Part shown: in pieces, positions 22,516 through 32,418 of the stretch
Numbering within the stretch: the first letter of the stretch is position 1
How the letters are laid out: the number at the start of each line of letters is the position of its first letter
Source: Picocystis sp. L7
Taxonomy: Eukaryota; Chlorophyta; Picocystophyceae; Picocystales; Picocystaceae
NCBI GenBank assembly: GCA_020975725.1
Contig: QXJR01000011.1
Coordinates: 248,001 to 312,000, forward strand
DNA length: 64,000 nt
Direction of reading: 5' to 3'
The notes under the pieces: generated by a model
The model's input: only the letters and a program-made list of their open reading frames with translations
Database searches by the model: none
Told to the model about the DNA's origin: nothing
Made by a program: the position numbers and the translations under genes

Positions 22516-22995
22516 CGCAGCCGACGTCGTTGTGGGCACTCGCTCGCTCTCTCCCTGTCTCTCCCTCCCTCTCTCTCACACACACACACACACACAGGCC
22601 CAGAGGGGAGGGGGTGGGGTGGCGGCGCACCCCATCGATACCTTCGGTGAAGATATCGATCGCATCCCCTCGAAGGACGGAGCGAGGTCTCGAATGAAAG
22701 AGGGGAGAGATCTCGATGGGAAATCGAGATCTGGGGCGGAGGAGGTCTCGATGGTTCCCCCCTCCCCGGCTCGCCCCGAGGGTCGAGGGAGGGATGAGCG
22801 GCGATGCTCGTTCGATACCTTCGTGCACGTTGATCGATATCTTCATCGATATCTCGCCAAAGGTGGATCGAGACCTCGGAACGCCCGTGTCTCCATCGAT
22901 ACCTTCGCAGGAAGATCTCGATATATGGGTCAAGATCTCGGGACGTGAATCGAGATCTTCGACGCACTCGGAGCACAGGTGCGGTGCGCGCGGCT
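22516..22995. promoter_or_regulatory. Divergent promoter, eL6 / cyclophilin-SYF2, with repeated ATCGATACC motif
   Basis: 480 bp dense in ATCGAT-, GATATCGA- and TCGAGATC-type words. TCGATACCTTCG occurs at 22636-22647, 22812-22823 and 22897-22908; GATATCGAT-like words lie at about 22652, 22832 and 22844. The same core appears in the LSM1/CB5LP promoter and a shorter form in the MCM3 promoter. Likely binding sites or core-promoter elements; the protein partner is unknown. Confidence 0.6.
22577..22596. repeat. (CA)10 microsatellite
   Basis: Ten CA units preceded by a pyrimidine-rich CT tract (about 22545-22576), 62 bp ahead of the eL6 start; on the eL6 strand it is a TG/GA tract in the likely 5' UTR. 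Confidence 0.9.
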
Positions 22996-24432
22996 ATGGC
23001 GAAGCGCACGCGCGTGTACCTGGACGTGGCGGTCGCCAAGCGAACCCTGGGACGCGTCGTGGTGGTGCTGCGAGACGACGTGGTGCCCAAGACCTGCGAA
23101 AACTTCCGCAAGCTGTGCGAGGGAGCGCCCGGCGTTCGCGCCACCTATCGCGGGACACGTTTCCATCGCATCATCCCAGGATTCATGTGTCAAGGAGGCG
23201 ATTACGAACGTGGAGATGGCACTGGTGGACAGTCGGCGTTCGGTGGGAAGTTCGAGGACGAGAACTTCGTGCTGCGACACGAACGCGCCGGTGTCCTGTC
23301 CATGGCCAACGCCGGACCCAACACCAACGGGAGCCAGTTCTTCATCACCAACGATGCCACGCCATGGCTGGATGGAAAACACGTCGTCTTTGGACACGTC
23401 GAAGCGGGTATGGAGGTCGTGAGAGCCATGGAAGGGATGGGAAACGCAGATGGGAAGCCCAAGAAGAGAGTGCACATCGTGGACTGCGGGGTGCTGGACC
23501 CCGAACCCGTGGAACCCGTGGGAGTGAAGGGCACAGACCGAGGAGAGACGCAACGGAACAATGCTGGGACGTCAGACAGGAACGTGGAAGGTGTGAAAAC
23601 AACGACAGAGGGAGGAGACAATGGACCTCAAGCAGACCCGGTGGAAGAAAGGCCAGGGGAAGCGCAAGAAGTGGACCTGGAGAGCATGAACCCGAGACAA
23701 AGGAAGTTCTTCGAACTGAGGCTGAAGCTCAACCAAGCTCGAAACCTCAACAACAAAGCAGTCGTTGCCGAAAAGCAAAGGTCAGAAAATCCTGGGAGGG
23801 AACAAGCGGAGCAAAAACGCAAGGTAAGTCGAGGGAGGGGTACCGATCTAACTATGGCCGCACGAATGCTTGCATGTTTGCTGACCTGTTTCCTATTGCT
23901 TTGCAATCCCATGCAGATGTATGAGGAAAGCAAGAAAAAATGGCAAGACCAGCTGCAAAGCGCAGGCATATCGTCTAAAGAAGCGTACCGCTTGGAAACT
24001 TCCGAGCAAGCAGAACGAAAATACAAGAAGCAGAAGAAAAAGGATGAAAGTTTTGGTTGGGATGCATACAACCAAGATTCCACATACCGGGCGTACGAGA
24101 AGCGTGTGGAGAAGATGGAGCCAGATATGGAAACATATGAAAGGATGAAGAGAGAAGATGGGAACTTCTATCAAGAAAAGGATACCTTGTCATATGGAAA
24201 GGCACCAAGGGTGCCCGAAGAAAACGTGGAAAGAATGGTGAACGAATTTAAGGCTGTGGAAGAAAAGCGAGCAAAGTTCAGTCGTAGGAGGGCATACCGC
24301 GAGAATCAGGATATCGATCATATCAACAAACGGAATGAAGCGTTTAACAAGAAGTTGGATCGGGCATATGGCCGTTACACAGATGAGATTAAGGCCAACT
24401 TGGAACGTGGCACGGCTCTTCCAGACAGTTGA
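22996..24432 (+). CDS. Cyclophilin-SYF2 fusion protein
   Basis: Two spliceosome-linked modules in one gene. Exons are 22996-23823 and 23917-24432, giving 447 residues. Residues 1-165 are a complete cyclophilin peptidyl-prolyl isomerase ([21 protein letters not shown], and Trp/His in [12 protein letters not shown]), so activity is likely. An acidic linker follows (about 170-228). Residues 230-447 are SYF2, an NTC/Prp19-associated splicing factor ([16 protein letters not shown]; ending [12 protein letters not shown]). The 93-bp intron (GTAAGT...ATGCAG, CTAAC inside) is a multiple of three and has no stop, so a plain ORF call would insert 31 foreign, hydrophobic residues. Start chosen at the ATG that begins the cyclophilin fold. 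An AATAAA lies 92 bp past the stop. Confidence 0.88.
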   Translation: MAKRTRVYLDVAVAKRTLGRVVVVLRDDVVPKTCENFRKLCEGAPGVRATYRGTRFHRIIPGFMCQGGDYERGDGTGGQSAFGGKFEDENFVLRHERAGVLSMANAGPNTNGSQFFITNDATPWLDGKHVVFGHVEAGMEVVRAMEGMGNADGKPKKRVHIVDCGVLDPEPVEPVGVKGTDRGETQRNNAGTSDRNVEGVKTTTEGGDNGPQADPVEERPGEAQEVDLESMNPRQRKFFELRLKLNQARNLNNKAVVAEKQRSENPGREQAEQKRKVSRGRGTDLTMAARMLACLLTCFLLLCNPMQMYEESKKKWQDQLQSAGISSKEAYRLETSEQAERKYKKQKKKDESFGWDAYNQDSTYRAYEKRVEKMEPDMETYERMKREDGNFYQEKDTLSYGKAPRVPEENVERMVNEFKAVEEKRAKFSRRRAYRENQDIDHINKRNEAFNKKLDRAYGRYTDEIKANLERGTALPDS

Positions 24433-25399
24433 TTGAGCATCCAAGATGTGTATGGTTTTTGAAGGAGAGCAGGTCTTGCTTGTCCTCTCTACTCTCCTTA
24501 TGCATGGGTGTGCCAACCACAATAATAAAGATTGCTCGAAGAAGCAACTGCTATGTTTGCTTGAATGATTGATCGCGACCTTTCCTTTTTCCTTTCGTCA
24601 CCCTATCAATGGTGATGTTGAGGCTCCGAATCGCGCTGGCAGTGTAATCTGTACATGCTGAGGTGTGCGGCTGGCCTGGTCATTGTGAGAAGAAAGGCCA
24701 CGCTCTTTTCCAGCACGTTCCCTTTATCCTGCGTCGTTTATCCTAGAATCGCCCCTTCTTTACCTCTCCCTGCTTCTTTGTTCTAACCATGTATGGGAGA
24801 TGTGCCAGGCAAAGCCCCAATGTACCGGTTCGAATTTTACGGGGCTGCGCTCTTTAATCTTCAGTTTCCACGACCTTGGACACTCCCACTTCACAAACTT
24901 ACCCACGGGACGCATGTCCAGCAAGATACCTGAGCCTTCTATGATCACGCATATTTTAGAAATGGGTGCCAACATCACCACTTTCAACTTTTCGACCGAG
25001 GATGAAAGTCTGATTCACCGTACAACCCTAGTATAGGTTGCCCTTTGACATCCTCCATCACTGTTTTTCGGATTTGCCTGGTGTATGCACAATGCTTCCA
25101 GATGGCTCAGCTTACCATCTGTGTCCAACCCACAAAAGGATACACTGTGCGCCTCGGATTGAAAGTCACCAACTAGAGGCGGGGTGTGCATGACAGACGT
25201 CACACTCACAACAGTACACATATGGCGCATTGGATCCCATCGAGCGTGGTGGCTCTATGAATTTCAGTAACTGGACACGAAGATGTAGTCGAAATTCACG
25301 AAATAACATTCATTCACTCATACTTAGCTGTATTACAACTTAACATCAAGAAGTGTGCAGGAGCAGCCGGATTTTATTGTCCACGAAGTAGCTGGAAAA
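24433..25399. other. Gene-poor spacer
   Basis: 967 bp between the fusion gene and CHL27-1. It holds AATAAA at 24524-24529 for the fusion gene and AATAAA on the minus strand (25373-25378) for CHL27-1. Two minus-strand open stretches (24760-24987, 25015-25230) have protein-like composition but no family I recognise. A GGTTCGAAT word near 24826 is not part of a tRNA fold. Confidence 0.4.
24524..24529 (+). terminator. AATAAA poly(A) signal of cyclophilin-SYF2
   Basis: AATAAA 92 bp beyond the TGA stop. Confidence 0.5.
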
Positions 25400-26623
25400 T
25401 CAATAGGTCAAAGCTGTTTCGTTTGATGCCATGTCGTAGGTACCTCCATCCACGGGCTTCATCAAGAACAGTGCAAGCAATTCCCCAACAAAGTTGGCAA
25501 TGATGGGCAGCTTCTGCAATGACTTCACAACCTCTAGAGCATCGCTCTCCCCAATTGCAGAAAGCTGCTTGCTCATGGCGACCATGTTGTCCAGGCGTTC
25601 TTTGAATTCTGGGTTGTAGGTATCAATAACCTGGGGAAAGACCCTTCCAACTGTCTTATTGGTCTCATGGAGCACATGCATGTTGAACTTAGTTGTATCC
25701 ATGCCAAGCGCCTCGTAGAACGACGACCTTTGATGATCGTTCAGATACATGGTCACATACACGGACAGGCAGAAGAACCTAGTCCACAACTTGGCCTGCC
25801 AGTCGTCCAAAAACTCGGGACGTGCCTTCAAGATGGCTGTGAAGAAGTCCCCATGCCTGTTTTCATCTTGGCACCAGTTCTCAAAGTACTCGAAGATAGG
25901 GTAAAGTTGGTTGTCTGGGTTCTCCTGAAGATGCCTGTAGATGGAGATGTATCTCCAGTAGCCAATCTTCTCTGACAGATATGTGGCGTAGAAGATGAAC
26001 TTGGGAGCAAAGAAAGTGTACTTCCTATTCTTCGTGAGGAACCCAAGATCCAACGCCAAATCAAAGTCTGACAAGGCCTTGTTCAAGAACCCAGCGTGAC
26101 GAGCTTCATCCCTGGACATGAGGGTGAAGATCTCCGCAACAGCTGGGTTGATGGTCTTCAAGCGCCTTCCCAGCTCCTTGTACAGGAGAAAGCCAGAGAA
26201 TTCTGCCGTGCAGGAGCGCTCCAGGAACTCGATGAAGATCTTGCGGGTGTCACCCTGGATGTTTTCCGCGGCCTTTTTGAAGGCATCATTGCGAACGAAA
26301 TGGGTTTGGTTGTAGTCGTTCTTGAACTCCTGGAGGGAGGCCTCGATCTCGCTCATGTCGAGGTTTGGGTTGATTTCCAGGGAGAAGAGCTTTTCCATCT
26401 CTTCGAAATCGGTGGTGTAGAACCTGGGCGTGAGGATGTTCTCCTTGGCTGCCACCTTGACGCCTTTCCTCATGGTTTCGAATCCAGTGGTGTTGTCGAC
26501 GCCGGGGTTGGTGGCGCCCGCAGCTCCCATCGGACGGACCGCGCCTCTCCTGCTTCGAGACTGCATTTTTGCAGGCCTGCAGGTAGGCACAAACTTCGCG
26601 TTGCAGAACATGGTGGTGGCCAT
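25400..26623 (-). CDS. CHL27: Mg-protoporphyrin IX monomethyl ester cyclase, copy 1 (CHL27/CRD1/AcsF), intronless
   Basis: Plastid diiron enzyme that forms the fifth ring of chlorophyll with O2. 407 residues from the ATG at 26623; the ORF extends upstream without homology. Residues 1-40 form a Ser/Arg-rich transit peptide. Diiron ligands are visible in CTAEFSG (near 139), RDEARH (near 169) and QDENRHGDF (near 251). A paralogue lies 839 bp upstream in the same orientation. The first ~200 bp of the mature region is identical to that copy, while the rest differs clearly. This copy lacks the intron found in copy 2. Chlamydomonas also has two forms (CRD1, CTH1) that switch with copper and oxygen; a similar split is possible here but is inference. 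Confidence 0.95.
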   Translation of the reverse strand: MATTMFCNAKFVPTCRPAKMQSRSRRGAVRPMGAAGATNPGVDNTTGFETMRKGVKVAAKENILTPRFYTTDFEEMEKLFSLEINPNLDMSEIEASLQEFKNDYNQTHFVRNDAFKKAAENIQGDTRKIFIEFLERSCTAEFSGFLLYKELGRRLKTINPAVAEIFTLMSRDEARHAGFLNKALSDFDLALDLGFLTKNRKYTFFAPKFIFYATYLSEKIGYWRYISIYRHLQENPDNQLYPIFEYFENWCQDENRHGDFFTAILKARPEFLDDWQAKLWTRFFCLSVYVTMYLNDHQRSSFYEALGMDTTKFNMHVLHETNKTVGRVFPQVIDTYNPEFKERLDNMVAMSKQLSAIGESDALEVVKSLQKLPIIANFVGELLALFLMKPVDGGTYDMASNETALTY

Positions 26624-27462
26624 GGCGAGCGCAGTTCGGTGGGATTCGTTCGCGTCGCTTTCGTCGTCTGTGACGAGTGTCGAAGCACACGATCTATGGA
26701 TTCGACAGCGAAGGCCAAAGAAACGCATGCCGCAGAGGATTCGTGACGAAGGTTCAACGTTTCCTCTGCGACGAAGGTCCAAGGGTGGAGGCCAGGCTTC
26801 GTCCTTGCCCTATCTTCCCTTGTTCGATCCGGACCGATCCTCTGCGCGCACCAGCCTTGATTCCCCGGTGATGCGGGGTTCGATCCCCTTCGTTTGCTCG
26901 TCCGTGCACCGGTCCTGCAGAGGAGATATCCCCCGAGTCGAGGGGAGATCTCCTCCCCGAGCCCCCCCACCCCCCTTCCCTGCCTCGTGTGGGTGCCTCG
27001 GTCTGTGTGGGGGGGGGGGGGGGAAGAGGTGCAGAGGGATACGTGTCGCCCTCCAGTGGCCTCATCCCTCCCCCTTCCCTGCCCCACCTGAACCCTAAAC
27101 CCCACGAAGGGGGTGCCCAGGGGCAAGGGACAGCGGACACGCTACGGGTCCAATCCACATCCACATCCGCGACCACGGCCAACGTCGCACGAGGGAGGAA
27201 CCACCACACAGGTCCTCCACCACGCGAAGAATGGATCCTAGCAAAGGTGGACGGGTGAGGTGGTGATGGATGGGTGAACACGCATGTGCAACCGTCCGCG
27301 TACCTGCGAAAACAACCCCCAGGTCAAATGGATTCCGTCCCTCGAACGCCCACACCGAAGAACTGCAGACGCTCGTGCACGCCACCATGCTCCTGGAAGG
27401 CAGGAATGAGCTCCGCACGCCATCGATGGAACACACCAGACGTTTATTTCAGGCCCCGCTGC
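26624..27462. other. Spacer between CHL27 copies, with poly-G and palindrome
   Basis: 839 bp acting as CHL27-1 upstream region and CHL27-2 3' flank. G15 runs at 27009-27023, near C-rich tracts at about 26960-26985. An imperfect palindrome (GAGGAGATATCCCC / GGGGAGATCTCCTC) lies at about 26918-26956. A GGTTCGATCCC word near 26877 resembles a tRNA B-box, but no clover-leaf surrounds it. Long open frames here have no recognisable family. Confidence 0.5.
27443..27448 (-). terminator. AATAAA poly(A) signal of CHL27 copy 2
   Basis: AATAAA on the minus strand about 15 bp beyond the stop. Confidence 0.5.
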
Positions 27463-28792
27463 CTAGTATACCATGGACGCTTGACTCGGCGCGAGGTCAA
27501 CCGTACCCGCATCGATGGGCTTCATCAAAAAGACCGTCAAGAGCTCAGATGTCATGCTGGCCATGTGAGGTAGCTTCTGAATCTTCTTCACCATGTCAGG
27601 TGCATTGTTCTTGTCAATCGCAACGAGCTTCTCGTTGATGGCCACCATATTGTCCATGTGCTGCTTGAACTTGGGGTTGTATGTGTCCAGGACTTCTGGG
27701 AAAATCCTTGCTGCAGTCTTGTTGGTCTCATGAATCACATGCATGTCAAACTCTGTGGTGTTCAGGCCAAGTGTTTCGTAGAAGAACTGCCTCTGATGGT
27801 CGTTCAGGTACATCGTCACGTACACAGATAAGCAGAAGAACCTTGACCAGAACCTTGCCTTCCAGTCATTCAGAAGCTGAGGGTGTGCTTTGAGGACAGC
27901 TGCCAAGAAGTCTCCATGCCTGTTCTCATCTTGACACCAGTTCTCGAAGTATTCGAAAAGAGGGTACAACTGGTACTGAGGGTTCATTTGAAGGTGCCTG
28001 TAGATGGTGATGTATCGCCAGTAACCAATCTTCTCCGACAGAAAGGTAGCATAGACAATGAACTTGGGGGAGAAGTAGGTGTAGGTCCTATTCTTCGTGA
28101 GGAATCCAAGATCTAGTGCAAGGTTGAAGTCGGAGAGAGCCTTGTTCAGGAACCCAGCATGACGGGCCTCGTCACGTGACAGCAGGACGAAAATCTCTGC
28201 AACAGCCGGATTGATTTTCTGTGGAGTGGCAGCAAACACATGCACACGTTAGTTATTTTTGTACCATTGGTTGGATACCACGGGCACGAATCCCATTGTC
28301 TGTTCTTACCTTCAGGCGCCTTCCCAGTTCCTTGTACAGGAGAAAGCCAGAGAATTCTGCCGTGCAGGAGCGCTCCAGGAACTCGATGAAGATCTTGCGA
28401 GTGTCGCCCTGGATGTTGTCCGCGGCTTTTTTGAAGGTCTCGTTGCGAACGAAATGGGTTTGGTTGTAGTCGTTCTTGAACTCCTGGAGGGAGGCCTCGA
28501 TCTCGCTCATGTCGAGGTTTGGGTTGATTTCCAGGGAGAAGAGCTTTTCCATCTCTTCGAAATCGGTGGTGTAGAACCTGGGCGTGAGGATGTTCTCCTT
28601 GGCTGCCACCTTGACGCCTTTCCTCATGGTTTCGAATCCAGTGGTGTCATCGACCCCGGGGTTGGTGGCGCCCGCAGCTCCGATCGGACGGACTGCGCTC
28701 CTCTGGCATCGACCAAGACTGTTGGTTTTGTTAACGCGACTAGACACACGCGTGCGAGGTGCGAACATTCTCACTGCTCCAATGGAAGCCAT
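27463..28792 (-). CDS. Mg-protoporphyrin IX monomethyl ester cyclase, copy 2 (CHL27-like), one intron
   Basis: Second cyclase paralogue. Exons are 28792-28310 and 28218-27463, giving 412 residues; the 91-bp intron has donor GTAAGA, a CTAAC branch-like site and a CACAG acceptor. The N-terminus ([19 protein letters not shown]) is a different transit peptide from copy 1. Diiron ligands EFSG, RDEARH and QDENRHGDF are kept, so it should be active. The region 28443-28647 is identical at every base to 26289-26493 of copy 1, while exon 2 differs throughout, pointing to recent gene conversion of exon 1. The intron falls right after the highly similar part. Confidence 0.94.
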
Positions 28793-29756
28793 GACTTCTC
28801 AATATTCGTTCCGTTGAGGTTCGAGTGTTTGGATCTCTGGCGCAGCAGGCGCTCCTGGTCCTTCCAGCGATGCTTGAACCCTGTGGTGGTTCACGTGGGC
28901 AATCGCAGGATTGCTGGCGATCGAAGGGCGGCTGGTACGTGCCGCAAGGCGCGCGTGGATGCTTCGACTCTGGAATTCTGTCTGCTGGAACGTCGGTTCC
29001 ACCGAAGGAGTTTCGTTGAACCACCCGCGGTAATCTCTACAGTCGACATCTCTTGTCTCTGTGGACACGATGGGGAATTCCGCCCGCTCGCGATTGCGGA
29101 CCAAAGGTCTTGCAACCGGATCGACCGCGAGACGGCCTCTGCGCCGAACGCCCTTTGCACCCCCGATATCCCTCATCCATCCAGTAGCTTTCCTCGATGG
29201 GTTTACTTGTACGCTCGAGGAAGCCAATCTTGCCCCCAAACCCGGGATCCATTGGGTCCGGATCCTGGGAGACCGGGTCATCGTCTTCCGATTGTCCGGT
29301 GCCGCTTCCCTTTCCTGGGTTCCTTTCAAAGGGACTCTCCTTTCGGCACCTGTTTCCCCCCTTGGACGTCCCTTTCCAGTTGGGTTCGGATCGGACACGA
29401 AGGGTCGGATAGCTTGCAAGACCGGTGCAGGCAATCCTTTGCACGTGAAGGGGAGAATGGAGATCTCCATCCCAGGTTTCGGATAGGGTTCAGGCTGAGG
29501 ATGAGATCTACGTGTTGATGTAGTGGAAGGCGCTCTTGTGGCGTGGGATCCGTGCCTGCATGGATGCCGGCGGTACACGGAGGGACACGGGCAATCACCC
29601 CGGTTCCCACGTGGAAGAGGCAATGCGAATGCATTTGAGAAGGATGTCGAAACCTGTCCGGAATCCCACCTTGGGGACGTGTCGGAGAGGATCGAACCAG
29701 TGAAATATGCATTGCTACTCGATGTGTCCGTGTCCTCGTCCGTAGAAGTGCAGGTT
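28793..29756. other. Gene-free spacer upstream of CHL27 copy 2
   Basis: 964 bp, 5' flank of CHL27-2 and 3' flank of ALG14. Long open frames exist on both strands (the largest on minus, 28799-29623), but their content is arginine/proline/serine-rich and unlike any family. Taken as background. Confidence 0.45.
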
Positions 29757-30476
29757 TCACATGACCCTGCCGAAATAAGAACACCGTGGATAGTGCTGCT
29801 TCAACCCTTCCCATTGCACGAAGAACCTGTCTGCAATGCGCAGACGATACAGGAGCTTTCCAGTCAGTGACAAAGATTGGACCCTGGCGACGCTTTCTAC
29901 GTAGACAATGGTGGTCTTTCCCATGCCTAGAAACCTGGCCACGAAACAGACCAAGCACAACGGGACGCATGTCCCAGGCCCATTGCAGAGGAGGAGCTCC
30001 GGTCTGAATCGAAACAACACAAATGCCGCTTCTGCTATGGAACGCAACGTGCTGTACACGCTCGTGAGGTAAGATTGTCCGACCTCCCTACTGCGAGAAA
30101 TCTGCACGTAACGGGAATCGAAAGTTGCACCGCAGCTGTCCAAGGCACCTCTCGACGCGTGGCTGCCTTTGCACGTGCGTTCCACCTCCGCCTCGTGCAT
30201 CCTCGCCTTCGCTTCGCTCAGCCTGTCGGTCCGTGCGCTCACGTAGCACCTGGGCGTGTACTTTGCAGGATCCAAACACGCGACCACCGCCAAGATCTCC
30301 GTCGTGTGTCCACCAGATCCCAACACCACCATCGTGCGCACGTTCGTCCTCGTCCAGGCCTCGCGCCTGCCCTTCAGAGACGCGATCCATCGCTTCAACA
30401 CCGCCGCGAACGCAACCAAAACGATGCCAGTGGCGAAGCTGCCGAACGAAGCCGCTGGAAGCGATTCGAGGCGCAT
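29757..30476 (-). CDS. ALG14: ALG14, membrane subunit of the UDP-GlcNAc transferase
   Basis: With ALG13 it adds the second GlcNAc to dolichol-PP-GlcNAc at the cytosolic face of the ER, the second step of N-glycan assembly. The single exon gives 239 residues. An N-terminal hydrophobic helix (about 12-30) anchors it. Family motifs are GSGGHTTEIL near 52, LLLCNGPGTCVPL near 165 and VESVARVQSLSLTGKLLY near 195, ending FVQWEGLKQHYP. A small Cys-containing insert (about 103-120) is not typical. The ALG13 partner is not in the window. It lies downstream of the unrecognised 342-residue gene on the same strand. Confidence 0.92.
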   Translation of the reverse strand: MRLESLPAASFGSFATGIVLVAFAAVLKRWIASLKGRREAWTRTNVRTMVVLGSGGHTTEILAVVACLDPAKYTPRCYVSARTDRLSEAKARMHEAEVERTCKGSHASRGALDSCGATFDSRYVQISRSREVGQSYLTSVYSTLRSIAEAAFVLFRFRPELLLCNGPGTCVPLCLVCFVARFLGMGKTTIVYVESVARVQSLSLTGKLLYRLRIADRFFVQWEGLKQHYPRCSYFGRVM

Positions 30477-30683
30477 CCCACCCGCACCGCGGCTACGTAG
30501 CGCTCATTGCAACCTTCGAGAAACGGCAAGGCTCCCTTCCGAGCGAAGCACGACGTAAACGCACGCCACCTGCCGAGGAGGGAAGAGACGCACGTGTTCG
30601 CCGACGAGCCAGAGCGAGTGCGTCGCAATGGAACGAACCACTGTGCAGAACTCCAATTCGCTTCCAAGGAGACAAGATGGGAA

Positions 30684-31712
30684 TTATTTATTGTCGTGAG
30701 ACGGGGGATCTGGAGGATTTTGACTTCCTCCAACAAAGGCGGTGGGACATTCCCAATCCTCCGACATCATCGCGCCAATTCGATGCTTCAGAACATCACA
30801 CTCGCCTGCATTGGGTCGTTCTGAACCCGAGTACAGGAAGGCACGGGCTTTCTTCTTGGCAATCCTACTGAACAACTCTGTCCACTGCAAAACTTCCAAC
30901 TCGGACAGGGAAGCAATGTCCTGACCGGCAACAGTCACGGGGGGATCTACCTTCTTCTTGTCCCTCCATTTCCGTTTGTATGGCCGATTGCTCCTGCTTT
31001 TTTCCATGCCTGGGCTTGCATCCGTAAAAGACGCTTTGGAGAGCGGGAGAGTCCAATCCACTGGAGCAAGTTGGAGCTGCATCAAACAGTCATGATTGAT
31101 TGTCCAGCATCTGCCTGGTAACCGATCCGCACACAGCCGAGCTTGCTCCGTAGTGATAGCAATCTCCTTTCCTTCCTTCGTGGTCCTCGCCCAAGAGAAC
31201 AGCACAGAAAGGTACTCTGCCCAAGCATCGGATCCCCATTCCGGCCGCGGTGCATCCCCTAGTGCCTGATCCAAGAACTTCCTGATGGCATCTTCTTTCA
31301 AAACGTTGACAGATGCATCTAAAAGAGATTCCGCCTGGGGCATCAGCGTCATGAGTATCCGGACGAGCTGGCGCATGTTGTCCATAGGTCCCCTGCGCTT
31401 CGTGGCCGATCCAGGAGTTTTCAGGGACTGGTTCCCATCGTCGCTCCTTCCTTCCTTCGTGTCCATGTTTTCAGTGTCCAACTGACTACTTTTTATTATG
31501 TCTAGAACCGGGGAAGGGATATTCTGAAGATCCTGGGAAAAACATGTCTGTCCAGCTTCAGGTTGCGAAAAGACGGGCAGGTTCGGATCAAACTGTGTCA
31601 AGTCCTCAACTCTGAACTTGTTGCCTTCTTCTATCGAAGGTATTTGAAGATCGATTTGCGACAAGTTGACGTCATCGAATTCCGAGTAATGGATGTCCAC
31701 TTCGTCTGCCAT
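30684..31712 (-). CDS. Unrecognised 342-residue protein
   Basis: An intact single frame with a good ATG and credible codon texture. I do not recognise a family. The N-terminal ~100 residues are acidic and Ser/Asp-rich, with repeated Phe-Asp/Gln spacing as in disordered interaction segments. Residues about 110-215 look helical and globular (MRQLVRILMTLMPQAESLL, WGSDAWAEYLSVLFSW). A basic patch (NRPYKRKWRDKKK, near 243) may be a nuclear localisation signal. A second helical part covers 265-310, and the C-terminus is Pro/Ser-rich. The last codons and stop read AATAAATAA, so the poly(A) signal overlaps the end. A nuclear role is possible but unsupported beyond the basic patch. Confidence 0.7.
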   Translation of the reverse strand: MADEVDIHYSEFDDVNLSQIDLQIPSIEEGNKFRVEDLTQFDPNLPVFSQPEAGQTCFSQDLQNIPSPVLDIIKSSQLDTENMDTKEGRSDDGNQSLKTPGSATKRRGPMDNMRQLVRILMTLMPQAESLLDASVNVLKEDAIRKFLDQALGDAPRPEWGSDAWAEYLSVLFSWARTTKEGKEIAITTEQARLCADRLPGRCWTINHDCLMQLQLAPVDWTLPLSKASFTDASPGMEKSRSNRPYKRKWRDKKKVDPPVTVAGQDIASLSELEVLQWTELFSRIAKKKARAFLYSGSERPNAGECDVLKHRIGAMMSEDWECPTAFVGGSQNPPDPPSHDNK

Positions 31713-32418
31713 GACGCCGTGGCTTTTCGTCTCGTCTTCCTCTCGAAACCAGCCGGATCACGAGTCCGCTTGGAGGCAGTTTCGTTGATGCGACCCCTTT
31801 CCCTCGCTCCCTCTGTTCCACACGATGATTGGAACCCGAGGAATGTGCGGAACGAGCGAGCAAGTAGCGATTCTGTGCGCCAGGACGCTCGAGCCGCGTC
31901 ACTGGGACATCTCTCGTGCGTCGATTCTTCCTCGACTCGTCGACTGCGAATCCCTTCCCAGGAAGGGATCCTTTTGTTGGGAAGAGAACCCCGATCCGAA
32001 CCTTTTCAAGGGGAAAGCTTGTACCGGTCGACGCCCGAGGGTTCCCGCCAGCTTGGACCCTTCTGAACCGACACCAGGATACAGACACGGTTGCCATTCG
32101 ACAGGAGGTTTGGTCGACGTCAAAGAATGCAATTTCCAGCGGTGCGTGGAATGTAGTTTTGCCGTCACAGATTGCACGTGGCATTGATGGAAGCAAGGAT
32201 GACGAACAAATGCAGCACTTCAAGGAGGACGGTAAATGCCCCGGGCCTGCACCAGGACCCATCTCCCATCTGGTGATGCATCTTGAACGAGTTGTGGTTA
32301 TTTATTTACGGTGTACTAAGGGATTCCAAAGCAGGATCGGTATAGTGGAAAACGCATGTCTGCTCAAGTCTTCTTGTGGACTGAGCAGCTATGGGATGTT
32401 GGCCCAGGTTTGTCTCGT
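31713..32418. other. Gene-free spacer
   Basis: 706 bp upstream of the unrecognised gene and downstream of LSM1. Overlapping open frames in several registers have no recognisable content. Nothing else seen. Confidence 0.4.

Noticed and set aside
26871-26890. tRNA-like GGTTCGATCCC box
   Set aside because: No A-box, anticodon arm or acceptor stem can be drawn around it; similar words near 24826, 35568 and 55072 also fail.
28259-29518. 419-codon plus-strand frame over CHL27 copy 2 and its upstream region
   Set aside because: Antisense to the cyclase exon and then random spacer; no family content.
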